Shown in pieces: positions 1 to 7,592 of a stretch of 64,000 nt of DNA. The notes beneath the pieces are model-generated. The model ran no database searches. It was not told the origin of the DNA and worked only from the letters and a program-made list of their open reading frames with translations. Within the stretch, counting starts at the first letter, position 1, and the number at the start of each line of letters is the position of its first letter. The stretch covers positions 2,245,001 through 2,309,000 of the forward strand of contig JADJXY010000002.1 of NCBI GenBank assembly GCA_016720065.1. Reading direction: 5' to 3'. This DNA is from Betaproteobacteria bacterium (lineage in GTDB: Bacteria; Pseudomonadota; Gammaproteobacteria; Burkholderiales; Rhodocyclaceae). The translations under genes and the position numbers were made by a program.

Positions 1-1
1 C

Positions 2-523
2 GTGGGCAAGATCGGCATTCCCGACACCATCCTCCTGAAACCCGCCGCCCTGACGGATGAGGAGCGGTCGATCATGCGGAGCCACGTCAGCCTGGGCGTG
101 GATATCATCGCCTCCTCGGCCTGGCTGAGGGCCGCCCGGGAGGTGATCCAGAACCATCACGAGTGGTTCGACGGCAGCGGCTACCCGCGGGGCCTGGCCG
201 GCGAGGCGATTCCCCTCACGGCCCGCATCTTCGCGGTCGTAGACGTCTTCGACGCCCTCACTTCCCAACGGCCCTACAAGACGCCCTGGAGTTGCGACGC
301 CGCCCTGGCCACCCTGGAGCACGACGCCGGCAGCCACTTCGACCCCGCCCTGGTGGCGGCTTTCGCCCCCATCGCGCGGCAGGTCCAGCCCGTTGTTGCA
401 CAGGCAGACGAGGCCGCCATCGCCGAACGACTGGCCACCCACATCGACGCCCTGCTGCTTGCCGATGGCAATCGCCCCTTGCGTGGCCTGTTGCGCAGGC
501 GTTTCGGCAACCTTGGCGGATGA
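2..523 (+). CDS. HD-GYP domain phosphodiesterase, 3' part (5' end outside window)
   Basis: The visible 173 residues are the C-terminal part of an HD-GYP domain, the family that hydrolyses cyclic di-GMP. The family signature is plain: an HHE motif at residues 52-54 of the visible part followed by GSGYP at 58-62, then the downstream segment ARIFAVVDVFDALTS. The upstream HD pair and any receiver or sensor domain lie outside the window, so the signal input is unknown. The first visible codon is GTG but it falls mid-domain and is not a real start. The protein ends about 100 residues after the HD-GYP core, in an ordinary Ala/Arg-rich tail. Confidence 0.85.
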   Translation: MGKIGIPDTILLKPAALTDEERSIMRSHVSLGVDIIASSAWLRAAREVIQNHHEWFDGSGYPRGLAGEAIPLTARIFAVVDVFDALTSQRPYKTPWSCDAALATLEHDAGSHFDPALVAAFAPIARQVQPVVAQADEAAIAERLATHIDALLLADGNRPLRGLLRRRFGNLGG

Positions 524-560
524 TGGCGGCCGAGGCTGCCGGCCCCCCGAGGCAAGGACT

Positions 561-1445
561 TCAGCGCGTGTAGTACCCCACCGCCACCAGCAGGTCGCCG
601 ACCTTGCGGAAGCGCGTGTGCTTGTCCTCCACCTTGCGGGTGACGGGATTGCGCCAGGCGTAGTCCAGTTCGCCCCGATCACTGTCCTTCAGGGCCTCGA
701 TCATCTGGCGGATGATGGGCTTGCCACCGGGGTCGGTGAGGGCCAGTCCGTCGCTGTCGATCAGGCGCGGCGACACGCCATGGGCCTTGAAGCGTCCATC
801 CCTGAGGTCCACGACGAAGACGTAGAGATCGTCCTCGATGTACCCGCCGTTCAGATCGTTGAAGGCCGCAATGGCCTTGCCGGGATCGGCCTTGACCGCC
901 GCCACGGCGCGGTCGAGCAGGGCATTGGCCTGCTCCGGCGAAGCCCGGGGAATGTAGTAGCCCACCGCCAGGATGCGGGTGCCGACCTTGTGGAAGAAGG
1001 TGATCTTGCGTTCCGGCTTCTGGTGCAGACGGTTGAGCCAGCGGTACTCGACGCTGCCGGTATCGGCGGCCTTGGCTTTTTCCAGCATGTCGTAGAAGAA
1101 GGGCGTGCCGAAGGCGTCGCGCATATTGGTCACCTTGCGCCCGATGAGGGCCGCCGAGGAACCGCCGCTGGCCAGGAAGGTACCGTCGGTGCCGACCACG
1201 TAGACATAAAGTTCCGCGTCGACGAAGTCGCCCGGATGGTTGAAGGCGGCGAAGGCTTCGTCGCCGTGCTGACGAAAATGGCCGACGGCCCGCGCCAGCA
1301 GCGCCCGGGCGCGCTGGGCGTCGGTGGTGGGCATTTCGCGGATGCCCGCTGTGCCCTGGGCGCCCTCCTGCTGCGCCTGGGCCGGGTAGAGGCCTATCGC
1401 CATTACCGCGAAGATTGCTGCCCGAAGAATCTGCCGCCCCACCAT
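561..1445 (-). CDS. Secreted protein with two tandem Cache sensor domains
   Basis: The protein has an N-terminal signal peptide (hydrophobic stretch ending in AQAQQ) and two similar Cache-type ligand-binding modules in tandem, roughly residues 40-155 and 160-290. Each module contains an FN(H/D)...G(D/G)(F/Y)...ELYV/DLYV block and ends in a VG...AVGYY block, so they look like an internal duplication. No membrane-anchored output domain (kinase, MCP, GGDEF) follows, so it is probably a periplasmic solute-binding or sensor partner. The start at 1445 is chosen because AGGAGG lies 8 bases upstream; an upstream ATG at 1472 would put that Shine-Dalgarno sequence inside the gene. Convergent with the HD-GYP gene. 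Ligand unknown. Confidence 0.75.
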   Translation of the reverse strand: MVGRQILRAAIFAVMAIGLYPAQAQQEGAQGTAGIREMPTTDAQRARALLARAVGHFRQHGDEAFAAFNHPGDFVDAELYVYVVGTDGTFLASGGSSAALIGRKVTNMRDAFGTPFFYDMLEKAKAADTGSVEYRWLNRLHQKPERKITFFHKVGTRILAVGYYIPRASPEQANALLDRAVAAVKADPGKAIAAFNDLNGGYIEDDLYVFVVDLRDGRFKAHGVSPRLIDSDGLALTDPGGKPIIRQMIEALKDSDRGELDYAWRNPVTRKVEDKHTRFRKVGDLLVAVGYYTR

Positions 1446-1527
1446 ACCCATGCCCTCCTTCACCGGCCGCACTGCCGAAAAGGCGCCATTCTACCCATGA
1501 CCGGCGCCCCGGCCCGACCGGACGGGC

Positions 1528-3675
1528 TCAGAGGGGAGTCAGCCGTGCATACTCCAGGGCCAGCCACTTGAGGCCGACGGCGCCGAAGTTGATGTGCACC
1601 CGGGCATCGGCACCCCGCCCCTCGCTATTGACGATGACACCGACGCCGAACTTGGGGTGCTCGACGCTCTGACCGATGCGCAATCCTCCGGCCAGCGCGG
1701 GCGCTGCCGCACCATAGACCGGCGCCACCGGGACCGCCGTTGCCGCCGGCGCGCGATTGAGCCGCTGCAGGAGTTCGGCCGGAATTTCCTCGAGAAAGCC
1801 CGATGGGACGCAGTAGCGCGTCTGACCGTGCAGGAGCCGGGTCTGGGCGCAGGAGAGGTAGAGGCGCTGGCGCGCCCGGGTCACCGCCACGTACATCAGT
1901 CGCCGCTCTTCCTCCAGGCCGTCACGGCCTTCGGCGATGGCATTTTCGTGGGGGAAGAGCCCCTGTTCCAGGCCGGTGAGGAAGACCACGTCGAATTCGA
2001 GGCCCTTGGCGGCGTGGACCGACATGAGTTGCACCGCCTCCTGGCCTTCGCCCGCCTGGTGCTCGCCCGCTTCCAGGGAGGCATGGGTGAGGAAGGACAC
2101 CAGGGCGCCGCCTTCGCCCACCGCGCCTTCGTCGTCCACGAAGCCGGCGGCGGCGTTGATCAGTTCGTCCAGGTTTTCCAGGCGCTCCTGGCCTTCCTTT
2201 TCCCGCCGGTAGTGCTCGGCGAGACCGCTCTTCTCGATGACATGCTCGACCATCTCCGGCAGCGGGAGACCCTCGGTTTCCCGCCGCAGAGCCTCCACCA
2301 GCGCGACGAAGGCGCCCACGGTCTGACCGGCCTTGCCGGAGAGGGAAGCCGCGGCGTTGTACAGCGGGGAGTGGCACTGGTGGGCAGCGGCCTGGAGATT
2401 TTCCAGGCTGCGGGCGCCGATGCCGCGGGCGGGGAAATTCACCACCCGCAGGAAGGCCGTGTCGTCGTCCGGATTGGCGATGAGGCGCAGGTAGGCCAGG
2501 GCGTGCTTGACCTCCTGGCGCTCGAAGAAGCGCAGGCCGCCATAGACGCGGTAGGGGACGCCGCGGCTAAACAGTTCGTGCTCCAGCACCCGGGACTGGG
2601 CGTTGGAGCGATAGAGCAGCGCCATCTGCCCGGCGGGCCGGCCTTCCCGCAGCAGTTCGCGCACTTCCTCGACCACGAAGCGGGCCTCGTCCAGGTCCGA
2701 CCAGGCCTCGAAGGCCCGGATGGGTTCGCCGGCGCCGGCGTCGGTCCACAGGTTCTTGCCCAGGCGCTCGCGGTTGTGCTTGATGATGGCGTTGGCCGCC
2801 GCCAGGATGTTGCCCTGGGAACGGTAGTTCTGCTCCAGGCGGATGACGTTGCTACCGGCGCTGGTCTTGCAATACTCGCGCTCGAATTCGCGCATATTGG
2901 CCACCTCCGCGCCCCGGAAGGCATAGATCGACTGGTCGTCATCCCCCACCGCGAAGAGGCAGGCCCCGCCAGCGGCCAGAAGCTTGAGCCAGGCGTACTG
3001 GAGTCGATTGGTGTCCTGGAATTCATCCACCAGGATGTGGCGAAAGCGTTCCTGGTAGTGGCGGCGCAGGGGTTCGTTGCGGGCAAGCAACTCGTGGCAG
3101 CGCAGCAGGAGTTCGGCAAAATCGACCACCCCCTCGCGATTGCACTGGGCTTCGTATTCAGCGTAAAGCTCGACCCGGCGCCGGGTCCAGGCGTCGTAGG
3201 CTTCGGCCTGGGCGGCCCGGATGCCTTGTTCCTTGTGGCCATTGATGAAATGGCAGAGCTCCCGAGGCGGATATTTCTCGTCATCGACGTTGAGGGCCTT
3301 GAGGAGCCGCTTGACCGCCGCCAACTGGTCGGCGGAATCGAGGATCTGAAAGGTCTGAGGCAACCCGGCCTCGCGATGGTGGGCCCGCAACAGGCGGTTG
3401 CACAGCCCGTGAAAGGTGCCGATCCACAGGCCCCGCGGATTGATGGGCACGAGGGCCGACAGGCGGGCGGTCATTTCCTTGGCGGCCTTATTGGTGAAGG
3501 TGACCGCCAGCACACCGTGGGGACTGACCTGGCCGGTGGAGATCAGCCAGGCGATGCGGGTCGTGAGCACCCGCGTCTTGCCGCTGCCGGCGCCGGCCAG
3601 GATGAGGGCATGGACCGGCGGCAGGGTCACGGCCTGAAGTTGAGGGGCATTGAGATGAGCGAGAAGATCGGACAT
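1528..3675 (-). CDS. uvrD: ATP-dependent DNA helicase UvrD/Rep family (SF1)
   Basis: A 715-residue superfamily 1 DNA helicase of the UvrD/PcrA/Rep type, which unwinds DNA 3' to 5' in nucleotide excision and mismatch repair. Seen in the sequence: Walker A AGAGSGKT at residues 27-34, motif II DEFQDTN, motif III GDDDQSIYAFRGA, motif VI VTRARQRLYL, and a C-terminal Tudor-like segment beginning GQSVEHPKFGVG that is typical of UvrD and PcrA rather than Rep. Length matches the family (about 720). It stands alone on the minus strand, divergent from the small gene at 3927. Confidence 0.93.
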   Translation of the reverse strand: MSDLLAHLNAPQLQAVTLPPVHALILAGAGSGKTRVLTTRIAWLISTGQVSPHGVLAVTFTNKAAKEMTARLSALVPINPRGLWIGTFHGLCNRLLRAHHREAGLPQTFQILDSADQLAAVKRLLKALNVDDEKYPPRELCHFINGHKEQGIRAAQAEAYDAWTRRRVELYAEYEAQCNREGVVDFAELLLRCHELLARNEPLRRHYQERFRHILVDEFQDTNRLQYAWLKLLAAGGACLFAVGDDDQSIYAFRGAEVANMREFEREYCKTSAGSNVIRLEQNYRSQGNILAAANAIIKHNRERLGKNLWTDAGAGEPIRAFEAWSDLDEARFVVEEVRELLREGRPAGQMALLYRSNAQSRVLEHELFSRGVPYRVYGGLRFFERQEVKHALAYLRLIANPDDDTAFLRVVNFPARGIGARSLENLQAAAHQCHSPLYNAAASLSGKAGQTVGAFVALVEALRRETEGLPLPEMVEHVIEKSGLAEHYRREKEGQERLENLDELINAAAGFVDDEGAVGEGGALVSFLTHASLEAGEHQAGEGQEAVQLMSVHAAKGLEFDVVFLTGLEQGLFPHENAIAEGRDGLEEERRLMYVAVTRARQRLYLSCAQTRLLHGQTRYCVPSGFLEEIPAELLQRLNRAPAATAVPVAPVYGAAAPALAGGLRIGQSVEHPKFGVGVIVNSEGRGADARVHINFGAVGLKWLALEYARLTPL

Positions 3676-3926
3676 GAATCAATTTCCGGCGCCGGCGGCA
3701 GGTATAAACTTGCCAGCGCCTATAACGAAAGGCATAGACGACGACAGGCCACTACCCATTGTGCAACGCAATGTCAACCGTGAATTCATACGCTACAAAC
3801 AGTCACAAAGCGGCGGTAGACTTCGACATAAATAAATGCTGCAATGCACAAAACAAAAGAGAGCCCAAAAGGCTGGCCGTCATCAGAGAAAGTGGCTACC
3901 GCCACAGTAGCGAAAGGAGTAACACA

Positions 3927-4268
3927 ATGAAAGCACCGAAAATCCTGCCCTGGATCGCCAAGCGCGCCGGGATCAGCGAGGAACTCGCCCTCAAGCTCTG
4001 GCGCCGCGGCGCCGGCGAAGCCGAATACCTGTGCGGCAAGGCCCAGGGCCCCGAGTACTGGGGCCTGGCCGTCGAACGCTTCCTCGCCCTGGTCGAGGAC
4101 GAAGCCGGCCGCAGCCCCGCCTACACCCTGGAATCGGCCCCCCGCCTCTCCTGGATGTTCCGCCATCAGACCCGCATGTCGCTCCTCACCCTGATGGCTG
4201 CCCAGAATGCCTACCGCTACTGGCAGGACACCTGGGGCAATCTGCGCGGCGCCAAAAAGGCCGCCTGA
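3927..4268 (+). CDS. Conserved hypothetical protein, 113 aa
   Basis: I do not recognise this family. The start at 3927 is set by a strong Shine-Dalgarno GAAAGGAGT 7 bases upstream; longer in-frame extensions run into sequence that looks non-coding. The protein is soluble, mildly basic, with no signal peptide, and shows a helical pattern with several aromatic residues in the second half (WMFRHQTRMS, YRYWQDTWG). It is divergent from uvrD and convergent, with a 3-base gap, with the FecR/SPOR gene. The 250 bases upstream are AT-richer than the surroundings and presumably hold both divergent promoters, but I could not place clear -35/-10 boxes. Confidence 0.6.
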   Translation: MKAPKILPWIAKRAGISEELALKLWRRGAGEAEYLCGKAQGPEYWGLAVERFLALVEDEAGRSPAYTLESAPRLSWMFRHQTRMSLLTLMAAQNAYRYWQDTWGNLRGAKKAA

Positions 4269-4271
4269 GGC

Positions 4272-5144
4272 TCAGCGCCGATAGGGCCTGGCCGCCGGAA
4301 GGGCCAGCTCCTGCGCCAGGCGTGAGGCGAGCTTTTCCGCCTCCTCCTGGCCGGGAATCTGCCCCAGGCGCAGTTCGTAGGTCTTGCCGTTCTGGCGGGG
4401 AACGATGCGCACCCCGTAGCCCGCCGCGGTCGCCCGATCATAGACGGCGAGGGCCGCGGCCTGATCCACATAGGTTCCCAGGCGTACGCCCCAGCGGCCA
4501 CCCCGCTTCTGCAGGCCAGACCCGGCTTCGAGTTCGGTTTCCCGGGCCCATTTTTCCACCTGGGCGGCATCGACCGAAGCCACCGGGTCCGGCCCCTTGC
4601 CCTTGTCCGCGCCGTAGAACTGGAGCGGCTGGTCGAGTTGCACCGGCGCCCCGCCGGGATGAGACGCCGTGATGCGCCCTTCGAGCAGACATACGAAGTC
4701 GCGCTGATCGTCACTGCGGCCCCAGATGTCGGTACCGCGAATGCCGGCGGTCACGGTGCCGATCTGAACATTGATCGCGCGCCGGTCACTGCTACGCCGA
4801 AAGATGTCGGTGGTCAGACGGAAGGCCCCCTTGGCCACTTCGAGGGCCGCGGTAAACACGCCATTTTCCTTGCGACCCAGGGCATTGAGGCCGACCTGGC
4901 CGTTCTCTCCCACCCGCACGGCGCTGCCATCGGCCATCTGCACCAGGGCTCGCCCCCCGAAGCCGGTCACCAGGCGATCCCGGCTCTCCAGAGCCATCCC
5001 CGGCGCCAGGGCGAGACGCGCCCCGCCCCGCTCGACCCAGGCCGGCGCCTGCACCCCATCGACCACCGCATGGGGGGCCGCCAGCAGCGGCAGCGCGAGA
5101 CCCCACAAGGCCAGCGCAGCGAGTTTCTTTGTCCATTGCCTCAT
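4272..5144 (-). CDS. FecR-domain protein with C-terminal SPOR domain
   Basis: A periplasmic protein of about 290 residues. It has a signal peptide (KKLAALALWGLALPLLAAP), a FecR-like domain around residues 40-150 containing DRLVTGFGGRALVQMADGS and GIRGTDIWG, and a SPOR-type peptidoglycan-binding repeat near the C-terminus (WGVRLGTYVDQAAALAVYD). The start at 5144 gives GGGAG 7 bases upstream and removes nine unlikely residues from the longest frame. FecR domains often act as signal relays to ECF sigma factors, and an ECF sigma gene starts only 90 bases away on the other strand, so a link is plausible but inferred. The SPOR domain suggests septal or cell-wall location. Confidence 0.75.
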   Translation of the reverse strand: MRQWTKKLAALALWGLALPLLAAPHAVVDGVQAPAWVERGGARLALAPGMALESRDRLVTGFGGRALVQMADGSAVRVGENGQVGLNALGRKENGVFTAALEVAKGAFRLTTDIFRRSSDRRAINVQIGTVTAGIRGTDIWGRSDDQRDFVCLLEGRITASHPGGAPVQLDQPLQFYGADKGKGPDPVASVDAAQVEKWARETELEAGSGLQKRGGRWGVRLGTYVDQAAALAVYDRATAAGYGVRIVPRQNGKTYELRLGQIPGQEEAEKLASRLAQELALPAARPYRR

Positions 5145-5233
5145 GTCACGCTCCCGATATTGGATTGCCATGGATGACCCCGGATGATAACAGCCCCCTT
5201 GCCATTGGCACCTGGAGGCCTACACTCGCCGCC

Positions 5234-5791
5234 ATGGATGAACCCAGCGACGAAGGTCTGATGCTTGCGTATCGCGCCGGCGACGCCGCCGCCTTCGAAA
5301 CCTTGTACCGGCGCCACCGTAGTCGCCTCTACCGTCACCTCGTCCATCAATGCGGCGACGCCCGGCTGGCCGAAGACCTCTACCAGGACGTCTGGGCGCG
5401 CGTCATCGCGGCCCGTACGGGCTACGAGCCCCTGGCAAAATTTTCGACCTGGCTGTTCCGCATCGCCCATAACCGTCTCCTCGACCACTACCGCCAGCAC
5501 GCCCGCGGGGTCGCTTCCAGATACGACGCAGACGCCGATCCGGATGCGCTGCCGGCCCGGGAAGACAGCAACCCGGCCCGCCAGGCGGAACGCCACAGCC
5601 TGGCACGACGCCTGTCCAGCGCCCTGGAGGAACTGCCCGAGCCCCAGCGCGAGGCCTTCCTGCTGGCCGAGGAGGGCGAACTCAGCCTGGAGGAGATCGC
5701 CGCCGCCACCCAGGTGGGGCGGGAAACCGCCAAGAGTCGGCTACGCTATGCCGTCGCCCGGCTGCGCATCGCCCTGGAGGATCTGCTATGA
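5234..5791 (+). CDS. ECF-family RNA polymerase sigma factor
   Basis: A 185-residue sigma-70 family member with only regions 2 and 4, the hallmark of ECF sigma factors. Region 2 shows DAAAFETLYRRHRSRLYRHL and LYQDVW...TWLFRIAHNRLLDHYR; region 4 shows ELPEPQREAFLL and the helix-turn-helix LSLEEIAAATQVGRETAKSR. The ATG at 5234 begins MDEPSDEGLMLAYRAGD, the usual ECF N-terminus; GGAGG lies 15 bases upstream, which is rather far. The stop overlaps the start of the next gene (ATGA), implying translational coupling with the putative anti-sigma factor. Target promoters cannot be read from this window. Confidence 0.85.
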   Translation: MDEPSDEGLMLAYRAGDAAAFETLYRRHRSRLYRHLVHQCGDARLAEDLYQDVWARVIAARTGYEPLAKFSTWLFRIAHNRLLDHYRQHARGVASRYDADADPDALPAREDSNPARQAERHSLARRLSSALEELPEPQREAFLLAEEGELSLEEIAAATQVGRETAKSRLRYAVARLRIALEDLL

Positions 5792-6672
5792 GCCCCCCCG
5801 ACAACAGTCCCCGGGACGCCGAACTCGCCCGCCTGTATCGCCAGTCGCAGACCGCGGAGCCGCCGCCCGCCCTGGACGCCACCATCCTTGCCGCGTCGCG
5901 CCAGGCGCTGCAGCCGCAGCGGCAAGCGTGGTGGCGCCGTCTCCAGATACCGGTAAGCGTGGCGGCCACGGTCATGCTTGCGCTCATGCTCAGCCTGAGC
6001 ATGGAGCGCCACCCGCCTGAAGAAGCCGGCGTCCCGGCCACGGCCGCACCCCCCGCCGGGGAAACTCCCGCTGCAGGGGGCGTTCCCGCAGCCAAAGACC
6101 AGGCCACCGGGCCCCAGCCCGGGCCAGCGGGCGTCCCTGCATCGGCAGCCAAAGCCCTGCCACGGCAGCCCGCCCGCCCGGAACCACGGCCAATCACCGC
6201 GGACCATTCCGATTCGTCCCCTGCCGCTTCTCCCCCGGCGGCTCACGCCCCGGCTGGTCCTCCAGCAGCTCACTCCCCGGCTGCTTCCCCAACTGCTCCC
6301 TCCGCGGCAACTTCCGCCCCGGTCGCCGCTGTTCCGAACAGCCCGGCGCCAGCCCCTGCCGCTCCCGCCCGCGATCAGGCGCTCCCGGCTCCCGCCGCCG
6401 CCCGCTCGACGGAAAGCACCGTCGGCGAATTGCGCGAGGAACGCAAGGCCCTCGCGGCCCCGACGCCCGCCGCCGGCGCCGCGCCCGCGCCCGCGCCGGT
6501 AGCCGCCGACCGGGCCCTACCCAAGCGCGAGAAGGCGGCCCCCAGCCCGGCGGACTGGATCGAGGAAATCCGCACCCTGCGTCGCCAGGGCGCCACCCAG
6601 GAAGCCGAACGCCGCCTGCGGGAATTCCGCACCGCCTTCCCGGATTACCCCCTGCCCGACGATTTGCGCTGA
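5788..6672 (+). CDS. Putative anti-sigma factor, single-pass, Ala/Pro-rich
   Basis: The gene overlaps the ECF sigma gene by 4 bases. The product has a cytoplasmic N-terminus of about 48 residues, one transmembrane segment (IPVSVAATVMLALMLSLS, about residues 51-68), a long low-complexity Ala/Pro-rich periplasmic linker of about 170 residues, and a short conserved-looking C-terminal helix pair (WIEEIRTLRRQGATQEAERR). This topology and coupling are those of anti-sigma factors, although no zinc-binding HxxxCxxC motif is present. The Pro/Ala linker is consistent with spanning the periplasm. The function is inferred from context. Confidence 0.6.
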   Translation: MSPPDNSPRDAELARLYRQSQTAEPPPALDATILAASRQALQPQRQAWWRRLQIPVSVAATVMLALMLSLSMERHPPEEAGVPATAAPPAGETPAAGGVPAAKDQATGPQPGPAGVPASAAKALPRQPARPEPRPITADHSDSSPAASPPAAHAPAGPPAAHSPAASPTAPSAATSAPVAAVPNSPAPAPAAPARDQALPAPAAARSTESTVGELREERKALAAPTPAAGAAPAPAPVAADRALPKREKAAPSPADWIEEIRTLRRQGATQEAERRLREFRTAFPDYPLPDDLR

Positions 6673-6736
6673 GCTTTAACCCGACTGCGCGAGAACCGGC
6701 GTTTACCCGATCACCTCAACCTGATCGGAGAACACC

Positions 6737-7510
6737 GTGAAATCCCTCCTCACCGCGCTGGCCCTCGCCACCAGCCTCATCGCCCCTGCCCACGCCGGCT
6801 CCCTGGTGGACGTCCAGGTCATCGACCGCAGCACCGGCCAGACCCTGGAAACCTGGCGCCACCAGGGCCGCCTCTACGTGGCCGGCACACCGGGCAACCG
6901 CTACGCCATCAATCTCGGCAACAAGTCCGGCGGCCGCGTCCTGACAGTCCTGTCGGTGGATGGCGTCAATGCCGTGAGCGGCGAGACCGCCGCCGTCCGC
7001 CAGACCGGCTACGTCCTCACGCCCGGCCAGAGTGCCGAAATCGCCGGCTGGCGCAAGAGCCAGGACGAAGTCGCCGCCTTCTATTTCACTTCGGTGGCCG
7101 ACAGCTACGCCAGCCGCAGCGACCGCCCCCGCAACGTGGGCGTCATCGGCGTTGCCGTCTTCCGGGAAATGGAGCCTCCCAAACCCGTCCTCCTGCCCGC
7201 CCCCCTGGCTTCCCGGGAGAAAGCCGAGGCCGCCGACTCCGCGGCCGCCACCGGCGCTGTCCGCGGCGAAGCCAAGGCCGCCCAGGCCCCGGCGGCCGAA
7301 AGCCGTTTGGGCACCGGCCACGGCGAGCGCATCGCGGCCCGCAGTGAATTCACCGAATTCGGCCGGGCCAGCGAGCAGCCGAGTGAGGTGATCGCCATCT
7401 ACTACGACAGCCGCGCCAATCTGATGGCCCGCGGCATCATTCCGGGCACCCCCATGCACGGGCGCCCCAACCCCTTCCCGGGCGGCTTCGTGCCGGACCC
7501 CAAAGGCTGA
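6737..7510 (+). CDS. Secreted hypothetical protein downstream of ECF sigma operon
   Basis: A 257-residue protein with a clear signal peptide (MKSLLTALALATSLIAPAHA). The mature part begins with a compact beta-rich domain of about 125 residues (GSLVDVQVIDRSTGQTLETW to VGVIGVAVFRE) whose wording (GNRYAINLGNKSGGRVL) suggests an extracytoplasmic fold; the rest is Ala/Pro-rich. I do not recognise a named family. It follows the sigma/anti-sigma pair by 64 bases on the same strand with GGAG before the GTG start, so it may be a member or target of that regulon. Confidence 0.6.
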   Translation: MKSLLTALALATSLIAPAHAGSLVDVQVIDRSTGQTLETWRHQGRLYVAGTPGNRYAINLGNKSGGRVLTVLSVDGVNAVSGETAAVRQTGYVLTPGQSAEIAGWRKSQDEVAAFYFTSVADSYASRSDRPRNVGVIGVAVFREMEPPKPVLLPAPLASREKAEAADSAAATGAVRGEAKAAQAPAAESRLGTGHGERIAARSEFTEFGRASEQPSEVIAIYYDSRANLMARGIIPGTPMHGRPNPFPGGFVPDPKG

Positions 7511-7551
7511 AGCCCGCCCCGGCCGGGGCCGGAAAGCGCTCCCGAACCACG

Positions 7552-7557
7552 TATAAT
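7552..7557 (+). promoter_or_regulatory. Candidate -10 box for leuS
   Basis: A perfect TATAAT lies 35 bases before the leuS start. No good -35 box is found 16-18 bases upstream (CCGGAA), so it would be a weak or activator-dependent promoter. A GC-rich palindrome CCCCGGCCGGGG at about 7516-7529 sits just upstream and may end transcription of the preceding gene. Confidence 0.45.
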
Positions 7558-7592
7558 CTGCGGTTTTTCCACAGACTTTTTCGCCCCCGGCC

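Noticed and set aside
1594..3783. Long open frame of 729 codons on the plus strand over uvrD
   Set aside because: It is a GC-rich shadow of uvrD; its translation has no domain and uvrD has all helicase motifs.
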